DNA from: Citreicoccus inhibens
GTDB taxonomy: Bacteria > Myxococcota > Myxococcia > Myxococcales > Myxococcaceae
Assembly (NCBI RefSeq): GCF_019039035.1
Contig: NZ_JAHNZT010000016.1
Coordinates: 1-64,000 of the forward strand
DNA length: 64,000 nt
Direction of reading: 5' to 3'
The notes beneath the pieces are model-generated. The model did no database searches, was not told the origin of the DNA, and was given only the letters and a program-made list of their open reading frames with translations. This document shows, piece by piece, positions 1 to 9,689 of the stretch. Positions within the stretch are counted from its first letter, which is position 1. The number at the start of each line of letters is the position of its first letter. Both the position numbers and the translations under genes were made by a program.

Positions 1-2
1 CC

Positions 3-1331
<1,329 letters not shown>

Positions 1332-1356
1332 GCGACACCGAGCCCCCGAAGCTCGC

Positions 1357-1389
1357 GGCGCCGGCAGCCTCTTCAAGGCGACCGGCGCC
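1357..1389. terminator. Inverted repeat between convergent genes, likely bidirectional terminator
   Basis: GGCGCCGG at 1357-1364 pairs perfectly with CCGGCGCC at 1382-1389 across a 17-nt loop, in the gap between the convergent chitinase and GST genes. There is no clear U tract, so this is a candidate only. Confidence 0.45.
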
Positions 1390-1399
1390 CACTCGAGGC

Positions 1400-2083
1400 T
1401 CAGCTCGCCTTGGCCCGGAGGTCCTCCAACCAGGTGCCGGCGTGCTGGGCCTCTTCCTCGTGGCCAGGCTCGCGCCACGTCTCCTTCAGCCCGTCCGCGT
1501 ACCAGCTCCGCATCGACGGAAGCGCCAGCAGACGCGGCCCGTACTCGGCCGCCGCGCCGTCGAGGACCAGCCCATAGGTCTGCACGCGGAACGCGACGGG
1601 CGCGAAGAACGCGTCCACCGCCGTGAAGCGCTTGCCCGCGAGGAACGGCCCCCCGAACTGGGCCAGCCCCTGGTTCCACAGCTCCGACACGCGGGCGATG
1701 TCGCGGATGAGCTCCGGGGGCATCTCATGCAAGCGCACGCGGATGCCGCAGTTCATCGTGCAGCGCTCCCGCAGCACGCCGAAGCCCGAGTGCATCTCCG
1801 CGGCGGCCGAGCGCGCCCACGCACGGGCCCGGGCCTCGTCCGGCCACACGCCCGGATGACGCTCGGACAGATACTCGGTGATGGCCAGCGAGTCCCAGAC
1901 CCGCGTGTCCCCCTCCTTGAGCAAGGGCACGCGCCCCGACGGGGAAATCGTGCGCATCACCGCGTCCCCCTGCCCGAGCTTGATGAGATGCTCGGTGAAG
2001 GGGATGCCCAGCTCCTTCATCAAGACCCACGGACGCAGGGACCACGACGAGTAGTTCTTGTTGGCGACGTACAAGTCATACAT
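1400..2083 (-). CDS. Glutathione S-transferase family protein
   Basis: 227 residues with a GST layout: an N-terminal thioredoxin-like domain beginning YDLYVANKNYSSWSLRP (the Tyr/Ser region binds the glutathione thiol) and an all-helical C-terminal domain from about residue 85. SGRVPLLKEGDTRVWDS matches the cis-Pro and glutathione-binding Glu/Asp-Ser element. Cytosolic detoxification or a related thiol transfer is expected; the substrate is unknown. I start at MYDLYV, where family homology begins, rather than at the in-frame Met ten codons upstream. It stands alone, convergent with the chitinase. Confidence 0.9.
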   Translation of the reverse strand: MYDLYVANKNYSSWSLRPWVLMKELGIPFTEHLIKLGQGDAVMRTISPSGRVPLLKEGDTRVWDSLAITEYLSERHPGVWPDEARARAWARSAAAEMHSGFGVLRERCTMNCGIRVRLHEMPPELIRDIARVSELWNQGLAQFGGPFLAGKRFTAVDAFFAPVAFRVQTYGLVLDGAAAEYGPRLLALPSMRSWYADGLKETWREPGHEEEAQHAGTWLEDLRAKAS

Positions 2084-2169
2084 GCGTTGGTGACTCCCAG
2101 CAGGGCCCCGCACCGGGGCGTGGACGGCGCGGCATTATGCGGCAACCGCGCCTCGGGCACGACGCGCGA

Positions 2170-2745
2170 CTAGCTCGCGCGCCAGGCGGTCCACAGGGAC
2201 ACCGCGCCGAAGATGAAGAAGAGCGCGGCGGCCACCCACCGCACCCAGCTCATCTGCACGCGCCCGGCGAGCTTCTCACCCAGGAACACCGCGAGCCCGT
2301 CCGACACCATCATCCCCGCGGTGGTGCCGAGCGTCACCGCCACCGGCATCTGGTAGCGCGCGGCCACGGCCATGGTGGCGAACTGCGTCTTGTCCCCCAT
2401 CTCCGCGAGGAAGAAGAGCACCACCGTCGTGAGGAAGGGACCGAAGCGCGACGCCTTCTCGCCCTCGTCATCCAGCGTGTCGGGCTTGAGCGTCCAGAGT
2501 CCGAACCCGATGAAGAGCACGCCCAGGATCAGGGCCATGATGCGCGCCGGCACGTGCGAGGACACCCACGCGCCCACGGTGGAGGCCAACGCGTGATTGG
2601 CCACCGTGGCCACGAAGATTCCCGCCAGCACCACCCACGGGCGGCGGAAGCGTGACGCCAGGGAGAACGCGAGCAACTGCGTCTTGTCCCCCATCTCACT
2701 GGCGGCGACCAACACGAACGAGCTGACGATTGATTCCAGTACCAT
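2170..2745 (-). CDS. GDT1/UPF0016 (TMEM165-like) manganese exporter
   Basis: 191-residue inner-membrane protein with the duplicated three-helix architecture of the UPF0016/GDT1 family. Both signature motifs EMGDKTQ are present (about residues 17-23 and 115-121), one per half; these acidic residues line the cation path. Bacterial members export Mn2+ and the eukaryotic ones move Mn2+/Ca2+. An in-frame extension upstream is rejected because homology starts at MVLESIVSSF. The leader contains a yybP-ykoY-type riboswitch, which independently supports a manganese role. Function is inferred from family plus riboswitch. Confidence 0.93.
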   Translation of the reverse strand: MVLESIVSSFVLVAASEMGDKTQLLAFSLASRFRRPWVVLAGIFVATVANHALASTVGAWVSSHVPARIMALILGVLFIGFGLWTLKPDTLDDEGEKASRFGPFLTTVVLFFLAEMGDKTQFATMAVAARYQMPVAVTLGTTAGMMVSDGLAVFLGEKLAGRVQMSWVRWVAAALFFIFGAVSLWTAWRAS

Positions 2746-2834
2746 CACGACTCCACGGTTGAGTCCTGGCCTGGGTTCGTGGGGGCGGGATGAGCGCACG
2801 ACGGACCTCGGCCAGGAAGGTGTCTTCCTGTCCG

Positions 2835-2942
2835 AAGGTCTCGTTCGCCTCGCGAGCTGCGAGGTGGGGGCCCGGGCTGTCACCAGCCAGTGTGTCGAGC
2901 GTCCCGACGCCGATGACTCCGGCGTGAACTACTCCCCTTGCG
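2835..2942 (-). promoter_or_regulatory. yybP-ykoY (Mn2+) riboswitch in the leader of the UPF0016 gene
   Basis: On the minus strand the leader reads CAAGGGGAGTAG (GGGGAGTAG at 2937-2929), the 5' signature of yybP-ykoY aptamers. About 90 nt later comes CGAACGAGACCTT (2847-2835), the conserved 3' signature that forms the metal-binding junction with it. Between them are hairpins GCCGG..TCGGC (near 2923-2909) and CCTCGC-loop-GCGAGG (2866-2850). AAGG and CCTT can close P1. The aptamer ends about 90 nt before the start codon, leaving room for an expression platform. It is expected to raise exporter synthesis when Mn2+ is high. Confidence 0.85.
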
Positions 2943-3116
2943 TGAAGAGGCACGTAGCAGTCCCCCCGCCCCCGCGTCAACGCGAAGCACGCACTCGAGC
3001 GAGCCAGCGGCGCGGCGGAGGCCCGGCCCTTTTTTTGACGGCGTGCCGGGGTGCCCCCCTAATGCCCGGGTCAGGTCGGTAGCGGCCTGTAGCAACCCCG
3101 AGTGGAGGAAGCCCCG

Positions 3117-3371
3117 ATGCAGGATGGAAGCGCCAACCCGCTGAGCCCCGAAGCTCCGTCTTCGCCGTCCACGGCGGAGTCGGTCGCCGTCCGCGGGCCC
3201 GATGCCGACGTCGTCTCCACCCACGTGCTCGTGCCGGAGGAGCAGGTCCAGAAGCTGCGTGAGTTGGCGCGGCGCACGCGCATCCACCAGAGCGAGTATC
3301 TGCGTGAGGCCGTGGAGGACCTGTTGTCCAAATATGGACGGATGCCCGAGCGCCCCGAAGGTGAGTCGTGA
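3117..3371 (+). CDS. Ribbon-helix-helix (CopG/Arc-like) DNA-binding protein
   Basis: 84 residues. The N-terminal ~35 are disordered (Ser/Pro/Glu-rich). The C-terminal ~45 form a ribbon-helix-helix: strand STHVLVPEEQ, helix VQKLRELARRTR and helix QSEYLREAVEDLLSKYG. RHH proteins bind DNA as dimers through the beta ribbon. I choose ATG at 3117 because GGAGGA at 3104-3109 is well spaced for it; a GTG at 3102 is also in frame. No toxin or partner gene is adjacent, so it is more likely a stand-alone regulator than an antitoxin. Target unknown. Confidence 0.8.
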   Translation: MQDGSANPLSPEAPSSPSTAESVAVRGPDADVVSTHVLVPEEQVQKLRELARRTRIHQSEYLREAVEDLLSKYGRMPERPEGES

Positions 3372-3524
3372 CGGCCTCCTCGTCGAGCGCACCCGCGTCC
3401 ATCGGCGAGGCCCTGCTGCGCTGGCTTGAACAGGCGCAGTGAAGCACTGAAGGTCGCTGGCTGGAGGCGCATCGGGCGGGGCGCGTAGGATGGGAGGGTT
3501 CCACCCCTGCCTCCGGAGCCCCCC

Positions 3525-3992
3525 ATGCGCACCCCGCGACTCACCACCGTCTGCGCGCTGGCCCTGATGGGCTGTGCCTCAGCCGGCGGATTCGACAAGC
3601 TCTATCCCGGAATGACGGCCGCGCAGGTCGCCGAGACCATGGGACGTGGGCCCACCCAAGCCGAGCCGTTCGCGGAGGGATGGGCCGCCTGGTACTACGG
3701 CGAGGATCGCTGCGTGCTCATGCGCGACGACAAGCTCGTCGGCAAGTCCGTCACTGAAGAACGCGCAGCCCTGAACACCCCCGTCATCAGCGTGCGCGAC
3801 ACCGTCCGCGCGCAGTGCTTGCCCCCGGGACTGGCTGGCAAGTCCGCGCATCAGCAGGAGATCGACACGCCCTTCGGCACCATCAAGGGCAACATCGACC
3901 CCGCGACGCTCAGCACCCGCTCCAAGCGACTGGTGACACCCGAGGAGACGCCCAAGCCCGCCGAGGCGCAGGCGCCCGCCCCTACGCCGTAG
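3525..3992 (+). CDS. Small predicted lipoprotein, function unknown
   Basis: 155 residues beginning with a lipoprotein signal (RLTTVCALALMGC, lipobox Cys at about residue 17). The mature part contains FDKLYPGMTAAQVAETMG, resembling the SmpA/OmlA/BamE-like fold in which a short helix follows a GMT motif and precedes a small sheet. It includes a Trp-Tyr-Tyr strand (WAAWYYGEDRCVLM) consistent with that fold. The C-terminus is Pro/Ala-rich and disordered. It ends 4 bp from the convergent UPF0104 gene. The BamE-like resemblance rests on one motif only; an outer-membrane location is inferred. Confidence 0.7.
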   Translation: MRTPRLTTVCALALMGCASAGGFDKLYPGMTAAQVAETMGRGPTQAEPFAEGWAAWYYGEDRCVLMRDDKLVGKSVTEERAALNTPVISVRDTVRAQCLPPGLAGKSAHQQEIDTPFGTIKGNIDPATLSTRSKRLVTPEETPKPAEAQAPAPTP

Positions 3993-3996
3993 CCCG

Positions 3997-5073
3997 CTAC
4001 GCCGCGGACGAGGGCGACGACGAGGCCGGCCCGCCATCGGGCCCCATCTTCCCGGCGATCTCCCGGAAGGACAGGTGGCCCAGCGACATCAGCAGCAGGC
4101 CAAAGCCCACCGTCTGCACGGTCTGCGCGAGCCACAGCACGTTGGCGTATGCCAGCCCGCCCGCGTTCACCACCGCGGGCGGCAGGAAGAGGCTCAGGCC
4201 CACCAGCGTCGCCGCCTGGAAGGTGCCCAGCATGCCGGGGGCCGCGGGAATCATCAGGCCCACCACCAGCACGCACAGCACCACGTATGACTGGAACAGC
4301 GTCAACGTGAGCGGCTGGCACACGGCCCCGGCCGCCGCGCCCGAGCAGTCAAAGGCGCGCGCCAGCATCATCATGCCCACGCCGTTGATGCCCCAGTACG
4401 CCGCCGTGTAGGCGAAGAAGGCGACAAGCTGCTTCGCGTCCGGCAGCTGGCGCATGGCGCCCACGAACGTGTCCACGATGTCCGCGACCTTGTCGGCCAC
4501 ACCCGGCGCCACGCGGCCCACCGTGGCGCGGATCAACCGCACGGTGCGCTCCTGCTGCCACAGCCCGAAGAGCAGGAACAGGAGTCCACCGCCAAACACC
4601 GCGAACATCAGCCACGAGCCCAGCTTCACGTAGCGGACCTCGGCGGTCTCCGTGGGGACGAAGAACAGGAGGATGCGCATGGAGGCCGCGACGAAGAGGC
4701 CATCCACGATGCGCTCCAGCACCACGGAGGTCATCGCCGCGCTGCGCCGGATGGAGCTGCGCTGGGCGATGAGGAACGGCCGGGCGAACTCACCGAGCCG
4801 GAACGGGAGGACCAGCAGCATCATGAACCCGATGCCCGAGGCCTCGTTCAACTGCCGGAAGGGGACGCGCTCCATGCCCGACAGGAGCGAGCCCCACCGC
4901 AGGGTGCGGAAGATGTGGATGAGCGTCAAGCAGACGAAATAGGGCAGCAGCCACAGGTAGTTCGCCGACTTCAGGCTGGCGAACTGGGCCGCCCAATCGG
5001 TCCGGCGAAAGGCCCACCACATGAAGGCGACGGTGACCAGCACACTGGCCAACAGCTTGACGGCTCGTTTCAC
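3997..5073 (-). CDS. UPF0104 / LPG-synthase-TM family integral membrane protein
   Basis: 358 residues with about eight transmembrane segments, matching the membrane half of lysylphosphatidylglycerol synthases (YbhN/AglD-like, UPF0104). Recognisable elements are the first helix after VKRAVKLLAS, the LRWGSLLSGM segment and the FRLGEFARPFLIAQR stretch, which is characteristic of the family. The soluble aminoacyl transferase half is absent. Members handle lipids or lipid-linked sugars, but the substrate here is unknown. I use GTG at 5073, where the homology starts; an upstream in-frame Met would overlap the preceding gene. It lies 17 bp downstream of the PHP phosphatase, probably co-transcribed. 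Confidence 0.85.
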   Translation of the reverse strand: MKRAVKLLASVLVTVAFMWWAFRRTDWAAQFASLKSANYLWLLPYFVCLTLIHIFRTLRWGSLLSGMERVPFRQLNEASGIGFMMLLVLPFRLGEFARPFLIAQRSSIRRSAAMTSVVLERIVDGLFVAASMRILLFFVPTETAEVRYVKLGSWLMFAVFGGGLLFLLFGLWQQERTVRLIRATVGRVAPGVADKVADIVDTFVGAMRQLPDAKQLVAFFAYTAAYWGINGVGMMMLARAFDCSGAAAGAVCQPLTLTLFQSYVVLCVLVVGLMIPAAPGMLGTFQAATLVGLSLFLPPAVVNAGGLAYANVLWLAQTVQTVGFGLLLMSLGHLSFREIAGKMGPDGGPASSSPSSAA

Positions 5074-5090
5074 GGCGGGCGGGTATAGCG

Positions 5091-5822
5091 TCACTCCCCG
5101 CCAGACTCCAGCGACTCTCCCGCCAGCAGACGAGCGGGGTGCTCGCGCATGAGCTGAACGACGGCCTGCTCCCCTGCCCGCCCCCGCAGCTCGGCCAGCG
5201 CCGCGCCCACCCACTCGCGCGCACCCACGGGGCTGTGCAGATCCGTCGCTCCCACCGAGTAGAGCCCCTCATCCAGGAAGGCTCGCGCCAGCTTGCGCGC
5301 CTGGGGACCGTAGCGCCCGGTGAGCGCCCCCACGTCCAACTGGAGCAGCGCGCCGGCCCGCACCACCTCCGCGGCGCGGCCCTTCCGCTCGAACTCCAGG
5401 CAACGCTCCGGGTGAGCGATGACGGGCGTGACGCCACGGGTCCGGATGCGGAACAGAACGTCTGGCAGCGCGGGCACGGGTGAGGTGTACGGCACCTCCA
5501 CCAGCACGTGACGCCCGGCGCCGAGCATTCGCGCGCGCGGCGTGCCCAGAGCGCGCACGAAGTCCTCGTCCAGGAAGTTCTCCGCGTTCTGCCCCAGGGT
5601 GAGGGGGATGCGGGCCGCGTCGAGGGCCGCGCGCAGCTCGGCGAGCTTGTCTGCGACGACCTCGGGCGGGGCGTACTCGGGCCGCGCGTGAGGGCTGGGC
5701 GCCACCGTCTGGAAGCCGAGGTCCACGAGCGCGCGCGCCATCTCCAGCGCGTCGTCCAGCGTCCGCGCGCCGTCGTCCACGCCAGGAATGAGGTGGCAGT
5801 GCAGATCGACGAAGCCGCTCAC
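5091..5822 (-). CDS. CpsB/YwqE-type PHP-domain tyrosine phosphatase
   Basis: 243 residues forming a PHP metal-dependent hydrolase. Metal-ligand motifs visible in order are DLHCHLIPGVDDGA, SPHARPEY, NAENFLDED, IAHPERC and ATDLHSP. This is the CpsB/CapC/YwqE set, which dephosphorylates BY-kinases that control polysaccharide export. The start Met overlaps the yacG stop (ATGA), so the two are co-translated, and the UPF0104 membrane gene follows. No BY-kinase gene lies in the window, so the partner would be encoded elsewhere. The fold is sure; the in vivo substrate is inferred. Confidence 0.9.
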   Translation of the reverse strand: MSGFVDLHCHLIPGVDDGARTLDDALEMARALVDLGFQTVAPSPHARPEYAPPEVVADKLAELRAALDAARIPLTLGQNAENFLDEDFVRALGTPRARMLGAGRHVLVEVPYTSPVPALPDVLFRIRTRGVTPVIAHPERCLEFERKGRAAEVVRAGALLQLDVGALTGRYGPQARKLARAFLDEGLYSVGATDLHSPVGAREWVGAALAELRGRAGEQAVVQLMREHPARLLAGESLESGGE

Positions 5823-6025
5823 GCGTCCCCGCCCCGCCCTGGGAACCCGTCGGGAGGAAGTTCGTCCTCCCGCTCCTCGGTGTGGCGCTCGGGCATGCGG
5901 TATTCCTCGCCGAGCCAGCGGCCCAGGTCCACCGCGCGACAGCGGCGCGAGCAGAAGGGGAACGCGGGGTTCTCCGCGCGAGGAGCGACGGGCTTCTTGC
6001 AGATGGGGCAGTTGGGCAGCGACAT
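5819..6025 (-). CDS. yacG: DNA gyrase inhibitor YacG-like zinc protein
   Basis: 68 residues with the YacG zinc site: CPIC (Cys6, Cys9) followed by CSRRC (Cys25, Cys29), then the typical VDLGRWLGEEYRMP helix. In Escherichia coli YacG binds GyrB and inhibits gyrase. The C-terminal ~20 residues are acidic and disordered, as is usual. It starts 120 bp from the divergent quinone oxidoreductase gene and overlaps the PHP phosphatase by four bases. Confidence 0.92.
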   Translation of the reverse strand: MSLPNCPICKKPVAPRAENPAFPFCSRRCRAVDLGRWLGEEYRMPERHTEEREDELPPDGFPGRGGDA

Positions 6026-6144
6026 GGTGGACGGTGTTCTAGATAAGCCTTGACGCTCCGCCGAGCCAGGACGTTTCGTGCCAGGGCGAGGAACCCCAGC
6101 GGCTGCCCTCCTGGGAGCCCGGGCCCTCGGGAGGCGTGCCCCCC

Positions 6145-7134
6145 ATGCAGGTCGTGCGCATCACCGAACCCGGTGGCCCCGATGTCCTCTCCTTCGACGA
6201 GCGTCCCCGTCCTGAGCCCGGCCCCGGCGAGATTCTCGTGCGCGTGCGCGCCAGCGCGCTCAACCGGGCGGATCTGCTCCAGACGCTCGGCGTCTACCCT
6301 GCCCCACCCGATGTGCCTCCAGACGTCCCCGGATTGGAGTACGCGGGCGAGGTCGAGGCGGTGGGCCCCGGCACGCGCCGCTTCCGGGTCGGAGATCGGG
6401 TCATGGGCCTGGTCGGCGGTGGGGCGTGGAGCGAGTCTCTGACGACGCGGGAGCGCGAGGCCCTGCACATGCCCACGGGGCTCAGCTTCGCGGAGGCCGC
6501 GGCCCTGCCCGAGGCGTACCTCACCGCGTATGACGCGCTGGTGCTCCAGGGCGGCCTGTGCGCCGGGGAGACGGTCCTCATCAACGCGGTGGCCAGCGGG
6601 GTGGGCTCGGCGGCGGCGCAGCTGTGCCGAGCCTCGGGCGCGCGCGTGGTGGGCACGGGCCGCAGCGCGGCGAAGCTCGCGCGGGCCGCCGAGTGGGGCG
6701 TCACGCGCACCCTGCTCTGCGAGGACTCGCCGCCCCGGTTCGCGCACGCGGTCCGCGAGGAGACAGAGGGGCGCGGCGCGGACCTGTGCCTGGAGCTGGT
6801 GGGCGGTGACTACGTCCCGGAGTCGCTCAGTGCGCTGGCGCAGCGGGGACGCCTGCTGCTCGTCGGGCTCGTGGCGGGCAGCACCACCGAGTTGGACCTG
6901 GGCATGGTGCTGGGCAAGCGCCTGAACATCACCGGCACCGTGCTGCGCAGCCGTCCGCCCGAGGAGAAGATGGCGCTGACCCAGAGCGCGGAGCGCCACC
7001 TCGTGCCCCTCTTTCGCTCGGGGGCCCTCAAGCCCGTGGTGGACGCGGTGCTGCCCATGCGGGACATCCGCGCCGCCGCGACGCGGCTCGCCAGCAACGA
7101 CTCGGTGGGCAAGCTCGTCGTGACCTGGGAGTGA
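6145..7134 (+). CDS. NAD(P)H-quinone oxidoreductase, zinc-less MDR/PIG3 family
   Basis: 329-residue medium-chain reductase of the quinone oxidoreductase/TP53I3 (PIG3) type. The N-terminal GroES-like domain has ALNRADLLQTLG and VPGLEYAGEVEAVG. The Rossmann segment has INAVASGVGSAAAQLC, an NADP-binding AxxGVG-like loop. Zinc ligands of alcohol dehydrogenases are absent, as expected. It likely reduces quinones or enals with NADPH. I start at ATG 6145 with GGGAGG upstream; a GTG three codons earlier is also possible. Monocistronic, divergent from yacG. Confidence 0.92.
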   Translation: MQVVRITEPGGPDVLSFDERPRPEPGPGEILVRVRASALNRADLLQTLGVYPAPPDVPPDVPGLEYAGEVEAVGPGTRRFRVGDRVMGLVGGGAWSESLTTREREALHMPTGLSFAEAAALPEAYLTAYDALVLQGGLCAGETVLINAVASGVGSAAAQLCRASGARVVGTGRSAAKLARAAEWGVTRTLLCEDSPPRFAHAVREETEGRGADLCLELVGGDYVPESLSALAQRGRLLLVGLVAGSTTELDLGMVLGKRLNITGTVLRSRPPEEKMALTQSAERHLVPLFRSGALKPVVDAVLPMRDIRAAATRLASNDSVGKLVVTWE

Positions 7135-7143
7135 CGCAGGCGC

Positions 7144-7530
7144 TCAGCGCGCGCTGCGCTGGCGCGCGGGCTTCGTCCCCAAGAGCCGAGGCGACGCACA
7201 CCGCCGCCACGCCTCGGTCAAGAGCGCGCGCAGGAGCGGACGCCCCACGTGGGCCAGCCGCACGATGACCATGGGGTAGTCCTGGTAGTGCGGCGTCACC
7301 GCGAACGCGTCCGGCTTGTCTCGAAGCAGCGCCTCGCGGTGATCGAAGTCCACCTTGAGGACGATGGACTCTTCATCGAGCACCCGCGCGAACAGCGTGT
7401 CGCTGACCCGGAACCCAGGCGTCCCGTAGGATGGGCGCTCCGTCGCCTCGGGCAGCGCGAGCGCGAGCGCCCGCACGTCCTCCACGGTGAGCCCCCGCCT
7501 CCGAGCCCTCGCTGACTTCGCCGCGCTCAC
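7144..7530 (-). CDS. MmcQ/YjbR family protein
   Basis: 128-residue single-domain protein of the MmcQ/YjbR family (CyaY-like, double-wing fold). Diagnostic elements are LALALPEATERPSYGTPGFRV, a central strand ESIVLKVDF and the C-terminal LLTEAWRRCA helix. Members may bind DNA, but no biochemical role is settled. The GTG start at 7530 overlaps the stop of the upstream cyclic-nucleotide-binding gene (GTGA), so the two are translationally coupled. It is convergent with the quinone oxidoreductase. Confidence 0.88.
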   Translation of the reverse strand: MSAAKSARARRRGLTVEDVRALALALPEATERPSYGTPGFRVSDTLFARVLDEESIVLKVDFDHREALLRDKPDAFAVTPHYQDYPMVIVRLAHVGRPLLRALLTEAWRRCASPRLLGTKPARQRSAR

Positions 7531-8726
7531 GAGCTCAACGCCCGGACCCGCGACGCGAGCGTGTGCGTGAAGAGCTTGTAGATGCGCAGCGCCGCCGCGT
7601 CGTGCGTGTCCAGGTAGTGCTGGAAGCCCGCCCGGGTGATTCGCAGCGCGCGCACCGACGTGCGCGCCCGAACGTGCGCGGACACCGGCCCCTCCTGCAC
7701 CAGGGAGATCTCCCCCAGGTGCGCGCCAGGGCCCAAGGTGTTCAGGTGCCGGGCATCCGCCTCGGGCCCGCTGAAGACCTCCACGGTGCCCTCCATCAGC
7801 ACGAAGAGGCCCACGCCGGCCGCGCCCTTCTCCAGCAGCACCGCGCCCGGCGCGATGACGACCTGACGCGCCAGCCGATACAGGTCCTTCATGTCCTCCA
7901 GGGACAGGTCTCCGAAGATGGGGATGGCCTTGAGGTAGCGGTAGCCGTTGCCCGCCGGCACGGCGGTCCCCGCGTTGAGCCGCGCGAGCACCGCCTCGGC
8001 CTCGGCGTCCATGCCCATGCGGCGCAGGAGCCGGGCCTTCTCCGTCATCAGCGCGGGGTCGGCCCGAGCCACCTCCGAGTTGCTCAGCGCATCCGCCAGC
8101 ACCGCGAGCGCCCGGTGCGTGAAGCCCTCCGCGTCCAGGAGCTTGCAGATGCGCAGCACGCCCTCGACGAAGCGCGCATCGTCCGAGCGCACGCCCCCCA
8201 GCGCCTCCACCTCCGCGTGCGCCTGGCCCAGCTCCCGGTAGATGGCCGCCGCCTCGAAGGGGCGCCCCAGCCGCACCAGACACTGCGCCATGGAGTCGCG
8301 CACGCCCAGGCCGCGGTACACCTCCAGCGCCCGCTCCAGCGCGCCCGCGCGCTCGAAGGCCGCCGCCGCGCGCTCCACGTCGCCGTTGCGCAGGTAGGCC
8401 TCCGCCGCCGCCACGTACTGCCCGCCCTGCGCGTAGAGGTCCGCGATGGTCGCGTCGTCGCCGCTGCCATCCAACAGCCGCGCCGCGCCCGAGAAGTCAT
8501 GCGCGCGCCGCAGCACATCCACCAGCCGCCGGCGATCCCCCACCGAGCCCTGCGCGGCCTCGCGCAGCAGGCGCTCGCGCTGTGCCGCGCCCAGCTCCTC
8601 GTAGAGCTGCACGGCCCTGTCCGCGTCATCGTGCGCCACCAGCGACTGCACCGCCTGCAAGGGCCCCTCCACCGTCGACCCGGACCGGTTTTCCACCGGC
8701 TCCAGTACGTCCGCCACGCCTGACAT
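7527..8726 (-). CDS. TPR-like protein with C-terminal cyclic nucleotide-binding domain
   Basis: 399 residues. About residues 25-260 are Ala-rich helical repeats of TPR type (for example AAEAYLRNGDVERAAAAFERAG). Residues ~270-390 form a Crp-like cyclic nucleotide-binding domain: IFGDLSLEDMKDLYRLARQV, GAVLLEKGAAGVGLFVLMEG and GAHLGEISLVQEGPVSAHV. No helix-turn-helix follows, so it is an effector or adaptor rather than a Crp transcription factor. I start at MSGVAD (8726) after a strong GGGGGAAG. Such proteins are frequent in myxobacteria; ligand and partner are unknown. Confidence 0.88.
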   Translation of the reverse strand: MSGVADVLEPVENRSGSTVEGPLQAVQSLVAHDDADRAVQLYEELGAAQRERLLREAAQGSVGDRRRLVDVLRRAHDFSGAARLLDGSGDDATIADLYAQGGQYVAAAEAYLRNGDVERAAAAFERAGALERALEVYRGLGVRDSMAQCLVRLGRPFEAAAIYRELGQAHAEVEALGGVRSDDARFVEGVLRICKLLDAEGFTHRALAVLADALSNSEVARADPALMTEKARLLRRMGMDAEAEAVLARLNAGTAVPAGNGYRYLKAIPIFGDLSLEDMKDLYRLARQVVIAPGAVLLEKGAAGVGLFVLMEGTVEVFSGPEADARHLNTLGPGAHLGEISLVQEGPVSAHVRARTSVRALRITRAGFQHYLDTHDAAALRIYKLFTHTLASRVRALSS

Positions 8727-8841
8727 GTCGCTTCCCCCCATCTTCCTGGGGTCATCCGAGGGCTGCCCTCGGCTTCCCGTCAATTGCGATGAATCTGGAA
8801 TCGAGTCAAGACGCTAGCACTCCGCCCCCACTCCACGCACA

Positions 8842-9645
8842 TCACCCGGGGGCGAGCTCCGGGAGCGGTCGCAGGCGCGCGCCGTCGGGGAGGACGAGCA
8901 GGAACTCGCGCTCGAGGACCTCGCGGTACTCCGCCTCGCTCTGGAGCTGGCGCACCTCCACGGAGGCGCCGCGACGGATCTTCAGCTCGGCGTTGAGCAT
9001 CGTGCGCCGCACGCCGGGCGTGCAGCGGGCCAGCACGCGCGACTTCACGAAGTGGGATTCGGGGAACGTCGAGGTGAAGTGGTTACCCGACTCGATGTCC
9101 AGGTCCAGCACGGGCTCGCGCGGGTCGAAGATGAACATCGCCTTCCACTCGTCCTGGATGAGCAGGTGCAGCTCGTAGCCGGGCACCCACTGCGACTCCA
9201 CCAGCCGCCAGCGCTCCCCATGGGCCTCGTGCTCACGGCCCACCTCCAGCGGAATGGGGCTGATGAGCCCGTTGCCCCCGAAGCCCACATCCGCGAGCCA
9301 CTCGCGCCCGCCCAGCTCCACCCGAAGGACCTGGTGCGTGCGGGCCCCGGGGCGCTCCCGGCCCCAGATGACCCGCCCGATCGTCCGGTGCACGCGGAAG
9401 CCCACCTGACTCAATACCGAGTGGAACAGGGTGTTCTGTTCAAAACAGTAGCCCCCCCGGCGCGCGCCCACGAGCTTCGCCTCGACGCTCGGCAGGTCCA
9501 CGCGGATGGGCAGCCCCAGGTGGATGTCCAGGTTCTCGAAGGGGAGCGTCCCCACATGCGCTCGGTGCAGGCTGTCGAGCGTCTCCAGGTCGACGCGCAC
9601 GGGCCCGACATGGCCCAACCGCTCCAGATATGCCTCCAGCGACAT
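8842..9645 (-). CDS. nat: Arylamine N-acetyltransferase
   Basis: 267 residues with the complete catalytic triad of arylamine N-acetyltransferases: Cys67 in RGGYCFEQN, His104 in THQVLRVEL and Asp119 in WLADVGFGG. The conserved LPFENLDIHLG segment is also present. It transfers acetyl from acetyl-CoA to arylamines and hydrazines in the cytosol. Length matches the family (about 270-280). It lies 44 bp after the LysR gene on the same strand and may be part of its transcript. Confidence 0.95.
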   Translation of the reverse strand: MSLEAYLERLGHVGPVRVDLETLDSLHRAHVGTLPFENLDIHLGLPIRVDLPSVEAKLVGARRGGYCFEQNTLFHSVLSQVGFRVHRTIGRVIWGRERPGARTHQVLRVELGGREWLADVGFGGNGLISPIPLEVGREHEAHGERWRLVESQWVPGYELHLLIQDEWKAMFIFDPREPVLDLDIESGNHFTSTFPESHFVKSRVLARCTPGVRRTMLNAELKIRRGASVEVRQLQSEAEYREVLEREFLLVLPDGARLRPLPELAPG

Positions 9646-9689
9646 TCACACTCCACGGACAAGCGGTGGGCATCAGGCCGCGCCGCGCC

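Noticed and set aside
3117-3371. RHH protein as an antitoxin of a toxin-antitoxin pair
   Set aside because: No RelE, VapC or other toxin gene follows; the next real gene is an unrelated lipoprotein.
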